Source of the DNA: Auanema rhodensis
Lineage: Eukaryota > Nematoda > Chromadorea > Rhabditida > Rhabditidae
Reading direction: 5' to 3'
Length of the DNA: 64,000 bases
Assembly (NCBI GenBank): GCA_964057225.1
Contig: OZ059900.1
Location: forward strand, 21,033,638 to 21,097,637
The translations under genes and the position numbers were made by a program. Positions 38,654 through 51,850 of this stretch are shown piece by piece. The notes under the pieces were generated by a model. That model did not search any database. It saw only the letters and a program-made list of their open reading frames with translations, and was not told the origin of the DNA. The number at the start of each line of letters is the position of its first letter. The stretch's first letter is position 1.

Positions 38654-38655
38654 TA
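38654..38655. other. Joint J2: clean strand-switch joint
   Basis: The inverted arm reads AGAATATGCTAAT up to 38654 and continues directly as AAAAACACAG in + orientation from 38655. No filler is present and there is at most a trivial base of homology. The breakpoint on the inverted side lies inside the GC-rich hairpin (after the ATTAGC arm on the minus strand). The + side starts 16 bases upstream of the CATG centre of the 18-bp palindrome. Confidence 0.9.
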
Positions 38656-39649
38656 AAAACACAGTATTTCCCATGAGAAATATTTTATTATGCTGGAAAA
38701 CCAGTTTTTGGAAATTTCGCTGTAAACAAGGTTTTGACTTACGATTTCATGTGTTCAAACTCATGCAATGTCAATGAAACCTAGCTCAAAATTGTTCGTA
38801 CAACGTCTAGTTCCACTTTCACGACAAAAAACAGGGGTTAGAAAATTAAGGAAATTAGCATATTCTGAGGGCACGCCCCTTATGGCTAATATTGATTAAA
38901 TCGATTTTTGTTCATATGAGTCGTCAAATGCAACGAATTTCAGCGTGTTACATACTAAAATGAAGCATTTTACATGCTGAACACTAGAAAAATACAAAAA
39001 CACAGTATTTCCCATGAGAAATATTTTATTATGCTGGAAAACCAGTTTTTGGAAATTTCGCTGTAAACAAGGTTTTGACTTACGATTTCATGTGTTCAAA
39101 CTCATGCAATGTCAATGAAACCTAGCTCAAAATTATTCCTACAACGTCTAGTTCCACTTTCACGACAAAAAACAGGGGTTAGAAAATTAAGGAAATTAGC
39201 ATATTCTGAGGGCACGCCCCTTATGGCTAATATTGATTAAATCGATTTTTGTTCATATGAGTCGTCAAATGCAACGAATTTCAGCGTGTTACATACTAAA
39301 ATGAAGCATTTTACATGCTGAACACTAGAAAAATACAAAAACACAGTATTTCTCATGAGAAATATTTTATTATGCTGGAAAACCAGTTTTTGGAAATTTC
39401 GCTGTAAACAAGGTTTTAACTTACGATTTCATGTGTTCAAACTCATGCAATGTCAATGAAACCTAGCTCAAAATTGTTCGTACAACGTCTAGTTCCACTT
39501 TCACGACAAAAAAACAGGGGTTAGAAAATTAAGGAAATTAGCATATTCTGAGGGCACGCCCCTTATGGCTAATATTGATTAAATCGATTTTTGTTCATAT
39601 GAGTCGTCAAATGCAACGAATTTCAGCGTGTTACATACTAAAAAGAAGC

Positions 39650-41000
39650 ATTTTACATGCTGAACACTAGAAAAATACAAAAACACAGTATTTCCCATGA
39701 AAAATATTTTATTATGCTGGAAAACCAGTTTTTGGAAATTTCGCTGTAAACAAGGTTTTGACTTACGATTTCATGTGTTCAAACTCATGCAATGTCAATG
39801 AAACCTAGCTCAAAATTGTTCGTACAACGTCTAGTTCCACTTTCACGACAAAAAAACAGGGGTTAGAAAATTAAGGAAATTAGCATATTCTGAGGGCACG
39901 CCCCTTATGGCTAATATTGATTAAATCGATTTTTGTTCATATGAGTCGTCAAATGCAACGAATTTCAGCGTGTTACATACTTAAATGAAGCATTTTACAT
40001 GCTGAACACTAGAAAAATACAAAAACACAGTATTTCTCATGAGAAATATTTTATTATGCTGGAAAACCAGTTTTTGGAAATTTCGCTGTAAACAAGGTTT
40101 TGACTTACGATTTCATGTGTTCAAACTCATGCAATGTCAATGAAACCTAGCTCAAAATTGTTCGTACAACGTCTAGTTCCACTTTCACGACAAAAAAACA
40201 GGGGTTAGAAAATTAAGGAAATTAGCATATTCTGAGGGCACGCCCCTTATGGCTAATATTGATTAAATCGATTTTTGTTCATATGAGTCGTCAAATGCAA
40301 CGAATTTCAGCGTGTTACATACTAAAATGAAGCATTTTACATGCTGAACACTAGAAAAATACAAAAACACAGTATTTCCCATGAAAAATATTTTATTATG
40401 CTGGAAAACCAGTTTTTGGAAATTTCGCTGTAAACAAGGTTTTGACTTACGATTTCATGTGTTCAAACTCATGCAATGTCAATGAAACCTAGCTCAAAAT
40501 TGTTCGTACAACGTCTAGTTCCACTTTCACGACAAAAAAACAGGGGTTAGAAAATTAAGGAAATTAGCATATTCTGAGGGCACGCCCCTTATGGCTAATA
40601 TTGATTAAATCGATTTTTGTTCATATGAGTCGTCAAATGCAACGAATTTCAGCGTGTTACATACTTAAATGAAGCATTATACATGCTGAACACTAGAAAA
40701 ATACAAAAACACAGTATTTCTCATGAGAAATATTTTATTATGCTGGAAAACCAGTTTTTGGAAATTTCGCTGTAAACAAGGTTTTGACTTACGATTTCAT
40801 GTGTTCAAACTCATGCAATGTCAATGAAACCTAGCTCAAAATTGTTCGTACAACGTCTAGTTCCACTTTCACGACAAAAAAACAGGGGTTAGAAAATTAA
40901 GGAAATTAGCATATTCTGAGGGCACGCCCCTTATGGCTAATATTGATTAAATCGATTTTTGTTCATATGAGTCGTCAAATGCAACGAATTTCAGCGTGTT
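39650..41000 (+). repeat. Dimer (684 bp) repeated in the right arm
   Basis: A monomer ending CCCATGAAAAATA followed by one with TACTTAAATG and TCTCATGAG occurs twice, at about 39.69-40.05 and 40.37-40.73 kb, a spacing of two monomers. This is the same two-unit rhythm seen in the left arm, with different private variants. Confidence 0.72.
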
Positions 41001-41939
41001 ACATACTAAAATGAAGCATTTTACATGCTGAACACTAGAAAGTTACAAAAACACAGTATTTCCCATGAGAAATATTTTATTATGCTGGAAAACCAGTTTT
41101 TGGAAATTTCGCTGTAAACAAGGTTTTGACTTACGATTTCATGTGTTCAAACTCATGCAATGTCAATGAAACCTAGCTCAAAATTGTTCGTACAACGTCT
41201 AGTTCCACTTTCACGACAAAAAAACAGGGGTTAGAAAATTAAGGAAATTAGCATATTCTGAGGGCACGCCCCTTATGGCTAATATTGATTAAATCGATTT
41301 TTGTTCATATGAGTCGTCAAATGCAACGAATTTCAGCGTGTTACATACTAAAATGAAGCATTTTACATGCTGAACACTAAAAAAATACAAAAACACAGTA
41401 TTTCCCATGAGAAATATTTTATTATGCTGGAAAACCAGTTTTTGGAAATTTCGCTGTAAACAAGGTTTTGACTTACGATTTCACGTGTTCAAACTCATGC
41501 AATGTCAATGAAACCTAGCTCAAAATGGTTCGTACAACGTCTAGTTCCACTTTCACGACAAAAAAACAGGGGTTAGAAAATTAAGGAAATTAGCATATTC
41601 TGAGGGCACGCCCCTTATGGCTAATATTGATTAAATCGATTTTTGTTCATATGAGTCGTCAAATGCAACGAATTTCAGCGTGTTACATACTTAAATGAAG
41701 CATTTTACATGCTGAACACTAGAAAGTTACAAAAACACAGTATTTCTCATGAGAAATATTTTATTATGCTGGAAAACCAGTTTTTGGAAATTTCGCTGTA
41801 AACAAGGTTTTGACTTACGATTTCATGTGTTCAAACTCATGCAATGTCAATGAAACCTAGCTCAAAATTGTTCGTACAACGTCTAGTTCCACTTTCACGA
41901 CAAAAAAACAGGGGTTAGAAAATTAAGGAAATTAGCATA

Positions 41940-44900
41940 TTCTGAGGGCACGCCCCTTATGTCTAATATTGATTAAATCGATTTTTGTTCATATCAGTCG
42001 TCAAATGCAACGAATTTCAGCGTGTTACATACTTAAGTGAAGCATTTTACATGCTGAACACTAGAAAAATACAAAAACACAGTATTTCTCATGAGAAATA
42101 TTTTATTATGCTGGAAAACCAGTTTTTGGAAATTTCGCTGTAAACAAGGTTTTGACTTACGATTTCATGTGTTCAAACTCATGCAATGTCATGGAAACCT
42201 AGCTCAAAATTGTTCGTACAACGTCTAGTTCCACTTTCACGACAAAAAAACAGGGGTTAGAAAATTAAGGAAATTAGCATATTCTGAGGGCACGCCCCTT
42301 ATGGCTAATATTGATTAAATCGATTTTTGTTCATATGAGTCGTCAAATGCAACGAATTTCAGCGTGTTACATACTAAAATGAAGCATTTTACATGCTGAA
42401 CACTAGAAAAATACAAAAACACAGTATTTCCCATGAGAAATATTTTATTATGCTGGAAAACCAGTTTTTGGAAATTTCGCTGTAAACAAGGTTTTGACTT
42501 ACGATTTCATGTGTTCAAACTCATGCAATGTCAATGAAACCTAGCTCAAAATTGTTCGTACAACGTCTAGTTCCACTTTCACGACAAAAAAACAGGGGTT
42601 AGAAAATTAAGGAAATTAGCATATTCTGAGGGCACGCCCCTTATGGCTAATATTGATTAAATCGATTTTTGTTCATATGAGTCGTCAAATGCAACGAATT
42701 TCAGCGTGTTACATACTTAAATGAAGCATTTTACATGCTGAACACTAGAAAAATACAAAAACACAGTATTTCTCATGAGAAATATTTTATTATGCTGGAA
42801 AACCAGTTTTTGGAAATTTCGCTGTAAACAAGGTTTTGACTTACGATTTCATGTGTTCAAACTCATGCAATGTCAATGAAACCTAGCTCAAAATTGTTTG
42901 TACAACGTCTAGTTCCACTTTCACGACAAAAAAAACAGGGGTTAGAAAATTAAGGAAATTAGCATATTCTGAGGGCACGCCCCTTATGGCTAATATTGAT
43001 TAAATCGATTTTTGTTCATATGAGTCGTCAAATGCAACGAATTTCAGCGTGTTACATACTAAAATGAAGCATTTTACATGCTGAACACTAGAAGAATACA
43101 AAAACACAGTATTTCCCATGAGAAATATTTTATTATACTGGAAAAGAAGTTTTTGGAAATTTCGCTGTAAACAAGGTTTTGACTTACGATTTCATGTGTT
43201 CAACCTCATGCAATGTCAATGAAACTTAGCTCAAAATTGTTCGTACAACGTCTAGTTCCACTTTCACGACAAAAAAACAGGGGTTAGAAAATTAAGGAAA
43301 TTAGCATATTCTGAGGGCACGCCCCTTATGGCTAATATTGATTAAATCGATTTTTGTTCATATGAGTCGTCAAATGCAACGAATTTCAGCGTGTTACATA
43401 CTAAAATGAAGCATTTTACATGCTGAACACTAGAAAAATACAAAAACACAGTATTTCCCATGAGAAATATTTAATTATGCTGGAAAACCAGTTTTTGGAA
43501 ATTTCGCTGTAAGCAAGGTTTTGACTTACGATTTCATGTGTTCAAACTCATGCAATGTCAATGAAACCTAGCTCAAAATTGTTCGTACAACGTCTAGTTC
43601 CACTTTCACGACAAAAAAACAGGGGTTAGAAAATTAAGGAAATTAGCATATTCTGAGGGCACGCCCCTTATGGCTAATATTGATTAAATCGATTTTTGTT
43701 CATATGAGTCGTCAAATGCAACGAATTTCAGCGTGTTACATACTAAAATGAAGCATTTTACATGCTGAACACTAGAAAAATACAAAAACACAGTATTTCC
43801 CATGAGAAATATTTTATTATGCTGGAAAACCAGTTTTTGGAAATTTCGCTGTAAACAAGGTTTTGACTTACGATTTCATGTGTTCAAACTCATGCAATGT
43901 CAATAAAACCTAGCTCAAAATTGTTCGTACAACGTCTAGTTCCACTTTCACGACAAAAAAACAGGGGTTAGAAAATTAAGGAAATTAGCATATTCTGAGG
44001 GCACGCCCCTTATGGCTAATATTGATTAAATCGATTTTTGTTCATATGAGTCGTCAAATGCAACGAATTTCAGCGTGTTACATACTAAAATGAAGCATTT
44101 TACATGCTGAACACTAGAAAAATACAAAAACACAGTATTTCCCATGAGAAATATTTTATTATGCTGGAAAACCAGTTTTTGGAAATTTCGCTCTAAACAA
44201 GGTTTTGACTTACGATTTCATGTGTTCAAACTCATGCAATGTCATGGAAACCTAGCTCAAAATTGTTCGTACAACGTCTAGTTCCACTTTCACGACAAAA
44301 AAACAGGGGTTAGAAAATTAAGGAAATTAGCATATTCTGAGGGCACGCCCCTTATGGCTAATATTGATTAAATCGATTTTTGTTCATATGAGTCGTCAAA
44401 TGCAACGAATTTCAGCGTGTTACATACTAAAATGAAGCATTTTACATGCTGAACACTAGAAAAATACAAAAACACAGTATTTCCCATGAGAAATATTTAA
44501 TTATGCTGGAAAACCAGTTTTTGGAAATTTCGCTGTAAGCAAGGTTTTGACTTACGATTTCATGTGTTCAAACTCATGCAATGTCAATGAAACCTAGCTC
44601 AAAATTGTTCGTACAACGTCTAGTTCCACTTTCACGACAAAAAAACAGGGGTTAGAAAATTAAGGAAATTAGCATATTCTGAGGGCACGCCCCTTATGGC
44701 TAATATTGATTAAATCGATTTTTGTTCATATGAGTCGTCAAATGCAACGAATTTCAGCGTGTTACATACTAAAATGAAGCATTTTACATGCTGAACACTA
44801 GAAAAATACAAAAACACAGTATTTCCCATGAGAAATATTTTATTATGCTGGAAAACCAGTTTTTGGAAATTTCGCTGTAAACAAGGTTTTGACTTACGAT

Positions 44901-47900
44901 TTCATGTGTTCAAACTCATGCAATGTCAATAAAACCTAGCTCAAAATTGTTCGTACAACGTCTAGTTCCACTTTCACGACAAAAAAACAGGGGTTAGAAA
45001 ATTAAGGAAATTAGCATATTCTGAGGGCACGCCCCTTATGGCTAATATTGATTAAATCGATTTTTGTTCATATGAGTCGTCAAATGCAACGAATTTCAGC
45101 GTGTTACATACTAAAATGAAGCATTTTACATGCTGAACACTAGAAAAATACAAAAACACAGTATTTCCCATGAGAAATATTTTATTATGCTGGAAAACCA
45201 GTTTTTGGAAATTTCGCTCTAAACAAGGTTTTGACTTACGATTTCATGTGTTCAAACTCATGCAATGTCAATAAAACCTAGCTCAAAATTGTTTGTACAA
45301 CGTCTAGTTCCACTTTCACGACAAAAAACAGGGGTTAGAAAATTAAGGAAATTAGCATATTCTGAGGGCACGCCCCTTATGGCTAATATTGATTAAATCG
45401 ATTTTTGTTCATATGAGTCGTCAAATGCAACGAATTTCAGCGTGTTACATACTAAAATGAAGCATTTCACATGCTGAACACTAGAAAAATACAAAAACAC
45501 AGTATTTCCCATGAGAAATATTTTATTATGCTGGAAAACCAGTTTTTGGAAATTTCGCTGTAAACAAGGTTTTGACTTACGATTTCATGTGTTCAAACTC
45601 ATGCAATGTCAATGAAACCTAGCTCAAAATTGTTCGTACAACGTCTAGTTCCACTTTCACGACAAAAAACAGGGGTTAGAAAATTAAGGAAATTAGCATA
45701 TTCTGAGGGCACGCCCCTTATGTCTAATATTGATTAAATCGATTTTTGTTCATATCAGTCGTCAAATGCAACGAATTTCAGCGTGTTACATACTTAAGTG
45801 AAGCATTTTACATGCTGAACACTAGAAAAATACAAAAACACAGTATTTCTCATGAGAAATATTTTATTATGCTGGAAAACCAGTTTTTGGAAATTTCGCT
45901 GTAAACAAGGTTTTGACTTACGATTTCATGTGTTCAAACTCATGCAATGTCATGGAAACCTAGCTCAAAATTGTTCGTACAACGTCTAGTTCCACTTTCA
46001 CGACAAAAAAACAGGGGTTAGAAAATTAAGGAAATTAGCATATTCTGAGGGCACGCCCCTTATGGCTAATATTGATTAAATCGATTTTTGTTCATATGAG
46101 TCGTCAAATGCAACGAATTTCAGCGTGTTACATACTAAAATGAAGCATTTTACATGCTGAACACTAGAAAAATACAAAAACACAGTATTTCCCATGAGAA
46201 ATATTTTATTATGCTGGAAAACCAGTTTTTGGAAATTTCGCTGTAAACAAGGTTTTGACTTACGATTTCATGTGTTCAAACTCATGCAATGTCAATGAAA
46301 CCTAGCTCAAAATTGTTCGTACAACGTCTAGTTCCACTTTCACGACAAAAAAACAGGGGTTAGAAAATTAAGGAAATTAGCATATTCTGAGGGCACGCCC
46401 CTTATGGCTAATATTGATTAAATCGATTTTTGTTCATATGAGTCGTCAAATGCAACGAATTTCAGCGTGTTACATACTTAAATGAAGCATTTTACATGCT
46501 GAACACTAGAAAAATACAAAAACACAGTATTTCTCATGAGAAATATTTTATTATGCTGGAAAACCAGTTTTTGGAAATTTCGCTGTAAACAAGGTTTTGA
46601 CTTACGATTTCATGTGTTCAAACTCATGCAATGTCAATGAAACCTAGCTCAAAATTGTTTGTACAACGTCTAGTTCCACTTTCACGACAAAAAAAACAGG
46701 GGTTAGAAAATTAAGGAAATTAGCATATTCTGAGGGCACGCCCCTTATGGCTAATATTGATTAAATCGATTTTTGTTCATATGAGTCGTCAAATGCAACG
46801 AATTTCAGCGTGTTACATACTAAAATGAAGCATTTTACATGCTGAACACTAGAAGAATACAAAAACACAGTATTTCCCATGAGAAATATTTTATTATACT
46901 GGAAAACCAGTTTTTGGAAATTTCGCTGTAAACAAGGTTTTGACTTACGATTTCATGTGTTCAACCTCATGCAATGTCAATGAAACCTAGCTCAAAATTG
47001 TTCGTACAACGTCTAGTTCCACTTTCACGACAAAAAAAACAGGGGTTAGAAAATTAAGGAAATTAGCATATTCTGAGGGCACGCCCCTTATGGCTAATAT
47101 TGATTAAATCGATTTTTGTTCATATGAGTCGTCAAATGCAACGAATTTCAGCGTGTTACATACTAAAATGAAGCATTTTACATGCTGAACACTAGAAAAA
47201 TACAAAAACACAGTATTTCCCATGAGAAATATTTTATTATGCTGGAAAACCAGTTTTTGGAAATTTCGCTGTAAACAAGGTTTTGACTTACGATTTCATG
47301 TGTTCAACCTCATGCAATGTCAATGAAACCTAGCTCAAAATTGTTCGTACAACGTCTAGTTCCACTTTCACGACAAAAAAACAGGGGTTAGAAAATTAAG
47401 GAAATTAGCATATTCTGAGGGCACGCCCCTTATGGCTAATATTGATTAAATCGATTTTTGTTCATATGAGTCGTCAAATGCAACGAATTTCAGCGTGTTA
47501 CATACTAAAATGAAACATTTTACATGCTGAACACTAGAAAAATACAAAAACACAGTATTTCCCATGAGAAATATTTAATTATGCTGGAAAACCAGTTTTT
47601 GGAAATTTCGCTGTAAGCAAGGTTTTGACTTACGATTTCATGTGTTCAAACTCATGCAATGTCAATGAAACCTAGCTCAAAATTGTTCGTACAACGTCTA
47701 GTTCCACTTTCACGACAAAAAAACAGGGGTTAGAAAATTAAGGAAATTAGCATATTCTGAGGGCACGCCCCTTATGGCTAATATTGATTAAATCGATTTT
47801 TGTTCATATGAGTCGTCAAATGCAACGAATTTCAGCGTGTTACATACTAAAATGAAGCATTTTACATGCTGAACACTAGAAAAATACAAAAACACAGTAT

Positions 47901-49000
47901 TTCCCATGAGAAATATTTTATTATAATGGAAAACCAGTTTTTGGAAATTTCGCTGTAAACAAGGTTTTGACTTACGATTTCATGTGTTCAAACTCATGCA
48001 ATGTCAATGACACCTAGCTCAAAATTGTTCGTACAACGTCTAGTTCCACTTTCACGACAAAAAAAACAGGGGTTCGAAAATTAAGGAAATTAGCATATTC
48101 TGAGGGCACGCCCCTTATAGCTAATATTGATTAAATCGATTTTTGTTCATATGAGTCGTCAAATGCAACGAATTTCAGCGTGTTACATACTAAAATGAAG
48201 CATTTTACATGCTGAACACTAGAAAAATACAAAAACACAGTATTTCCCATGAGAAATATTTTATTATGCTGGAAAACCAGTTTTTGGTAATTTCGCTCTA
48301 AACAAGGTTTTGACTTACGATTTCATGTGTTCAAACTCATGCAATGTCAATAAAACCTAGCTCAAAATTGTTTGTACAACGTCTAGTTCCACTTTCACGA
48401 CAAAAAACAGGGGTTAGAAAATTAAGGAAATTAGCATATTCTGAGGGCACGCCCCTTATGGCTAATATTGATTAAATCGATTTTTGTTCATATGAGTCGT
48501 CAAATGCAACGAATTTCAGCGTGTTACATACTAAAATGAAGCATTTCACATGCTGAACACTAGAAAAATACAAAAACACAGTATTTCCCATGAGAAATAT
48601 TTTATTATGCTGGAAAACCAGTTTTTGGAAATTTCGCTGTAAACAAGGTTTTGACTTACGATTTCATGTGTTCAAACTCATGCAATGTCAATGAAACCTA
48701 GCTCAAAATTGTTCGTACAACGTCTAGTTCCACTTTCACGACAAAAAAACAGGGGTTAGAAAATTAAGGAAATTAGCATATTCTGAGGGCACGCCCCTTA
48801 TGGCTAATATTGATTAAATCGATTTTTGTTCATATGAGTCGTCAAATGCAACGAATTTCAGCGTGTTACATACTAAAATGAAGCATTTTACATGCTGAAC
48901 ACTAGAAAAATACAAAAACACAGTATTTCCCATGAGAAATATTTTATTATGCTGGAAAACCAGTTTTTGGAAATTTCGCTGTAAGCAAGGTTTTGACTTA
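41940..49000 (+). repeat. Tandem duplication of an eleven-monomer block
   Basis: GTCTAATATT with ATATCAGTCG at 41961-41998 recurs at 45722-45759 (spacing 3761 = 11 x 342 - 1). GTCATGGAAACC (about 42188 and 45950), GAAGAATAC (about 43092 and 46853), TTATACTGG and CAACCTCATG follow in the same order. The spacing then becomes about 4104 for the TTTAATTATG plus GTAAGCAAGG copies (43.47 and 47.57 kb), because the CAACCTC monomer is present twice in the second block. A nested trimer repeats TTTAATTATG at 43.47 and 44.50 kb. The downstream limit is approximate. Confidence 0.8.
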
Positions 49001-51850
49001 CGATTTCATGTGTTCAAACTCATGCAATGTCAATGAAACCTAGCTCAAAATTGTTCGTACAACGTCTAGTTCCACTTTCACGACAAAAAAACAGGGGTTA
49101 GAAAATTAAGGAAATTAGCATATTCTGAGGGCACGCCCCTTATGGCTAATATTGATTAAATCGATTTTTGTTCATATGAGTAGTCAAATGCAACGAATTT
49201 CAGCGTGTTACATACTAAAATGAAGCATTTTACATGCTGAACACTAGAAAAATACAAAAACACAGTATTTCCCATGAGAAATATTTTATTATGCTGGAAA
49301 ACCAGTTTTTGGAAATTTCGCTGTAAACAAGGTTTTGACTTACGATTTCATGTGTTCAAACTCATGCAATGTCAATGAAACCTAGCTCAAAATTGTTCGT
49401 ACAACGTCTAGTTCCACTTTCACGACAAAAAAACAGGGGTTAGAAAATTAAGGAAATTAGCATATTCTGAGGGCACGCCCCTTATGGCTAATATTGATTA
49501 AATCGATTTTTGTTCATATGAGTCGTCAAATGCAACGAATTTCAGCGTGTTACATACTAAAATGAAGCATTTTACATGCTGAACACTAGAAAAATACAAA
49601 AACACAGTATTTCCCATGAGAAATATTTTATTATGCTGGAAAACCAGTTTTTGGAAATTTCGCTGTAAACAAGGTTTTGACTTACGATTTCATGTGTTCA
49701 AACTCATGCAATGTCAATGAAACCTAGCTCAAAATTGTTCGTACAACGTCTAGTTCCACTTTCACGACAAAAAAACAGGGGTTAGAAAATTAAGGAAATT
49801 AGCATATTCTGAGGGCACGCCCCTTATGGCTAATATTGATTAAATCGATTTTTGTTCATATGAGTCGTCAAATGCAACGAATTTCAGCGTGTTACATACT
49901 AAAATGAAGCATTTTACATGCTGAACACTAGAAAAATACAAAAACACAGTATTTCCCATGAGAAATATTTTATTATGCTGGAAAACCAGTTTTTGGAAAT
50001 TTCGCTCTAAACAAGGTTTTGACTTACGATTTCATGTGTTCAAACTCATGCAATGTCAATAAAACCTAGCTCAAAATTGTTTGTACAACGTCTAGTTCCA
50101 CTTTCACGACAAAAAACAGGGGTTAGAAAATTAAGGAAATTAGCATATTCTGAGGGCACGCCCCTTATGGCTAATATTGATTAAATCGATTTTTGTTCAT
50201 ATGAGTCGTCAAATGCAACGAATTTCAGCGTGTTACATACTAAAATGAAGCATTTCACATGCTGAACACTAGAAAAATACAAAAACACAGTATTTCCCAT
50301 GAGAAATATTTTATTATGCTGGAAAACCAGTTTTTGGAAATTTCGCTGTAAACTAGGTTTTGACTTACGATTTCATGTGTTCAAACTCATGCAATGTCAA
50401 TGAAACCTAGCTCAAAATTGTTCGTACAACGTCTAGTTCCACTTTCACGACAAAAAACAGGGGTTAGAAAATTAAGGAAATTAGCATATTCTGAGGGCAC
50501 GCCCCTTATGGCTAATATTGATTAAATCGATTTTTGTTCATATGAGTCGTCAAATGCAACGAATTTCAGCGTGTTACATACTAAAATGAAGCATTTTACA
50601 TGCTGAACACTAGAAAAATACAAAAACACAGTATTTCCCATGAGAAATATTTTATTATGCTGGAAAACCAGTTTTTGGAAATTTCGCTGTAAACTAGGTT
50701 TTGACTTACGATTTCATGTGTTCAAACTCATGCAATGTCAATGAAACCTAGCTCAAAATTGTTCGTACAACGTCTAGTTCCACTTTCACGACAAAAACAG
50801 GGGTTAGAAAATTAAGGAAATTAGCATATTCTGAGGGCACGCCCCTTATGGCTAATATTGATTAAATCGATTTTTGTTCATATGAGTAGTCAAATGCAAC
50901 GAATTTCAGCGTGTTACATACTAAAATGAAGCATTTTACATGCTGAACACTAGAAAAATACAAAAACACAGTATTTCCCATGAGAAATATTTTATTATGC
51001 TGGAAAACCAGTTTTTGGAAATTTCGCTGTAAACAAGGTTTTGACTTACGATTTCATGTGTTCAAACTCATGCAATGTCAATGAAACCTAGCTCAAAATT
51101 GTTCGTACAACGTCTAGTTCCACTTTCACGACAAAAAAACAGGGGTTAGAAAATTAAGAAAATTAGCATATTCTGAGGGCACGCCCCTTATGGCTAATAT
51201 TGATTAAATCGATTTTTGTTCATATGAGTCGTCAAATGCAACGAATTTCAGCGTGTTACATACTAAAATGAAGCATTTTACATGCTGAACACTAGAAAAA
51301 TACAAAAACACAGTATTTCCCATGAGAAATATTTTATTATGCTGGAAAACCAGTTTTTGGAAATTTCGCTCTAAACAAGGTTTTGACTTACGATTTCATG
51401 TGTTCAAACTCATGCAATGTCAATAAAACCTAGCTCAAAATTGTTTGTACAACGTCTAGTTCCACTTTCACGACAAAAAACAGGGGTTAGAAAATTAAGG
51501 AAATTAGCATATTCTGAGGGCACGCCCCTTATGGCTAATATTGATTAAATCGATTTTTGTTCATATGAGTCGTCAAATGCAACGAATTTCAGCGTGTTAC
51601 ATACTAAAATGAAGCATTTCACATGCTGAACACTAGAAAAATACAAAAACACAGTATTTCCCATGAGAAATATTTTATTATGCTGGAAAACCAGTTTTTG
51701 GAAATTTCGCTGTAAACTAGGTTTTGACTTACGATTTCATGTGTTCAAACTCATGCAATGTCAATGAAACCTAGCTCAAAATTGTTCGTACAACGTCTAG
51801 TTCCACTTTCACGACAAAAAACAGGGGTTAGAAAATTAAGGAAATTAGCA
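48240..51850 (+). repeat. Recurring haplotype group with CTCTAAAC and AACTAGG
   Basis: A monomer with CGCTCTAAAC, AATAAAACC, TTTGTAC, a 6-A tract and then TTCACATG occurs at about 45.2, 48.3, 50.0 and 51.4 kb, and again at 60.6 kb. At 50.0, 51.4 and 60.6 kb it is followed by a monomer with AAACTAGG. The shortest A-tract in the window (GACAAAAACAG, 5 A) lies at about 50793. The group is a linked haplotype moved as a unit by array turnover. Confidence 0.8.

Larger units (their letters stand above)
20090..38654 (-). repeat. Inverted arm: about 54 monomers, opposite orientation
   Basis: The landmark CGTAAGTC runs from 20090 to 38424. Adding back one 138-bp deletion gives 54 x 342 with a net gain of 4 bases; a 231-bp partial copy follows. 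Read on the minus strand, the monomers match the other arms. All copies I checked have the broken-palindrome form (TCTCATGGGA on this strand). Variants such as TTTAGAGCG with GGTTTTATTG, and GTTGTACGAAC, link this arm to the right arm, while its first two monomers carry left-arm variants. GTGTATGTAAC (a 2-base insertion) occurs in at least seven copies (about 28.3, 29.3, 31.0, 32.05, 33.1, 35.5 and 36.8 kb). Confidence 0.95.
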
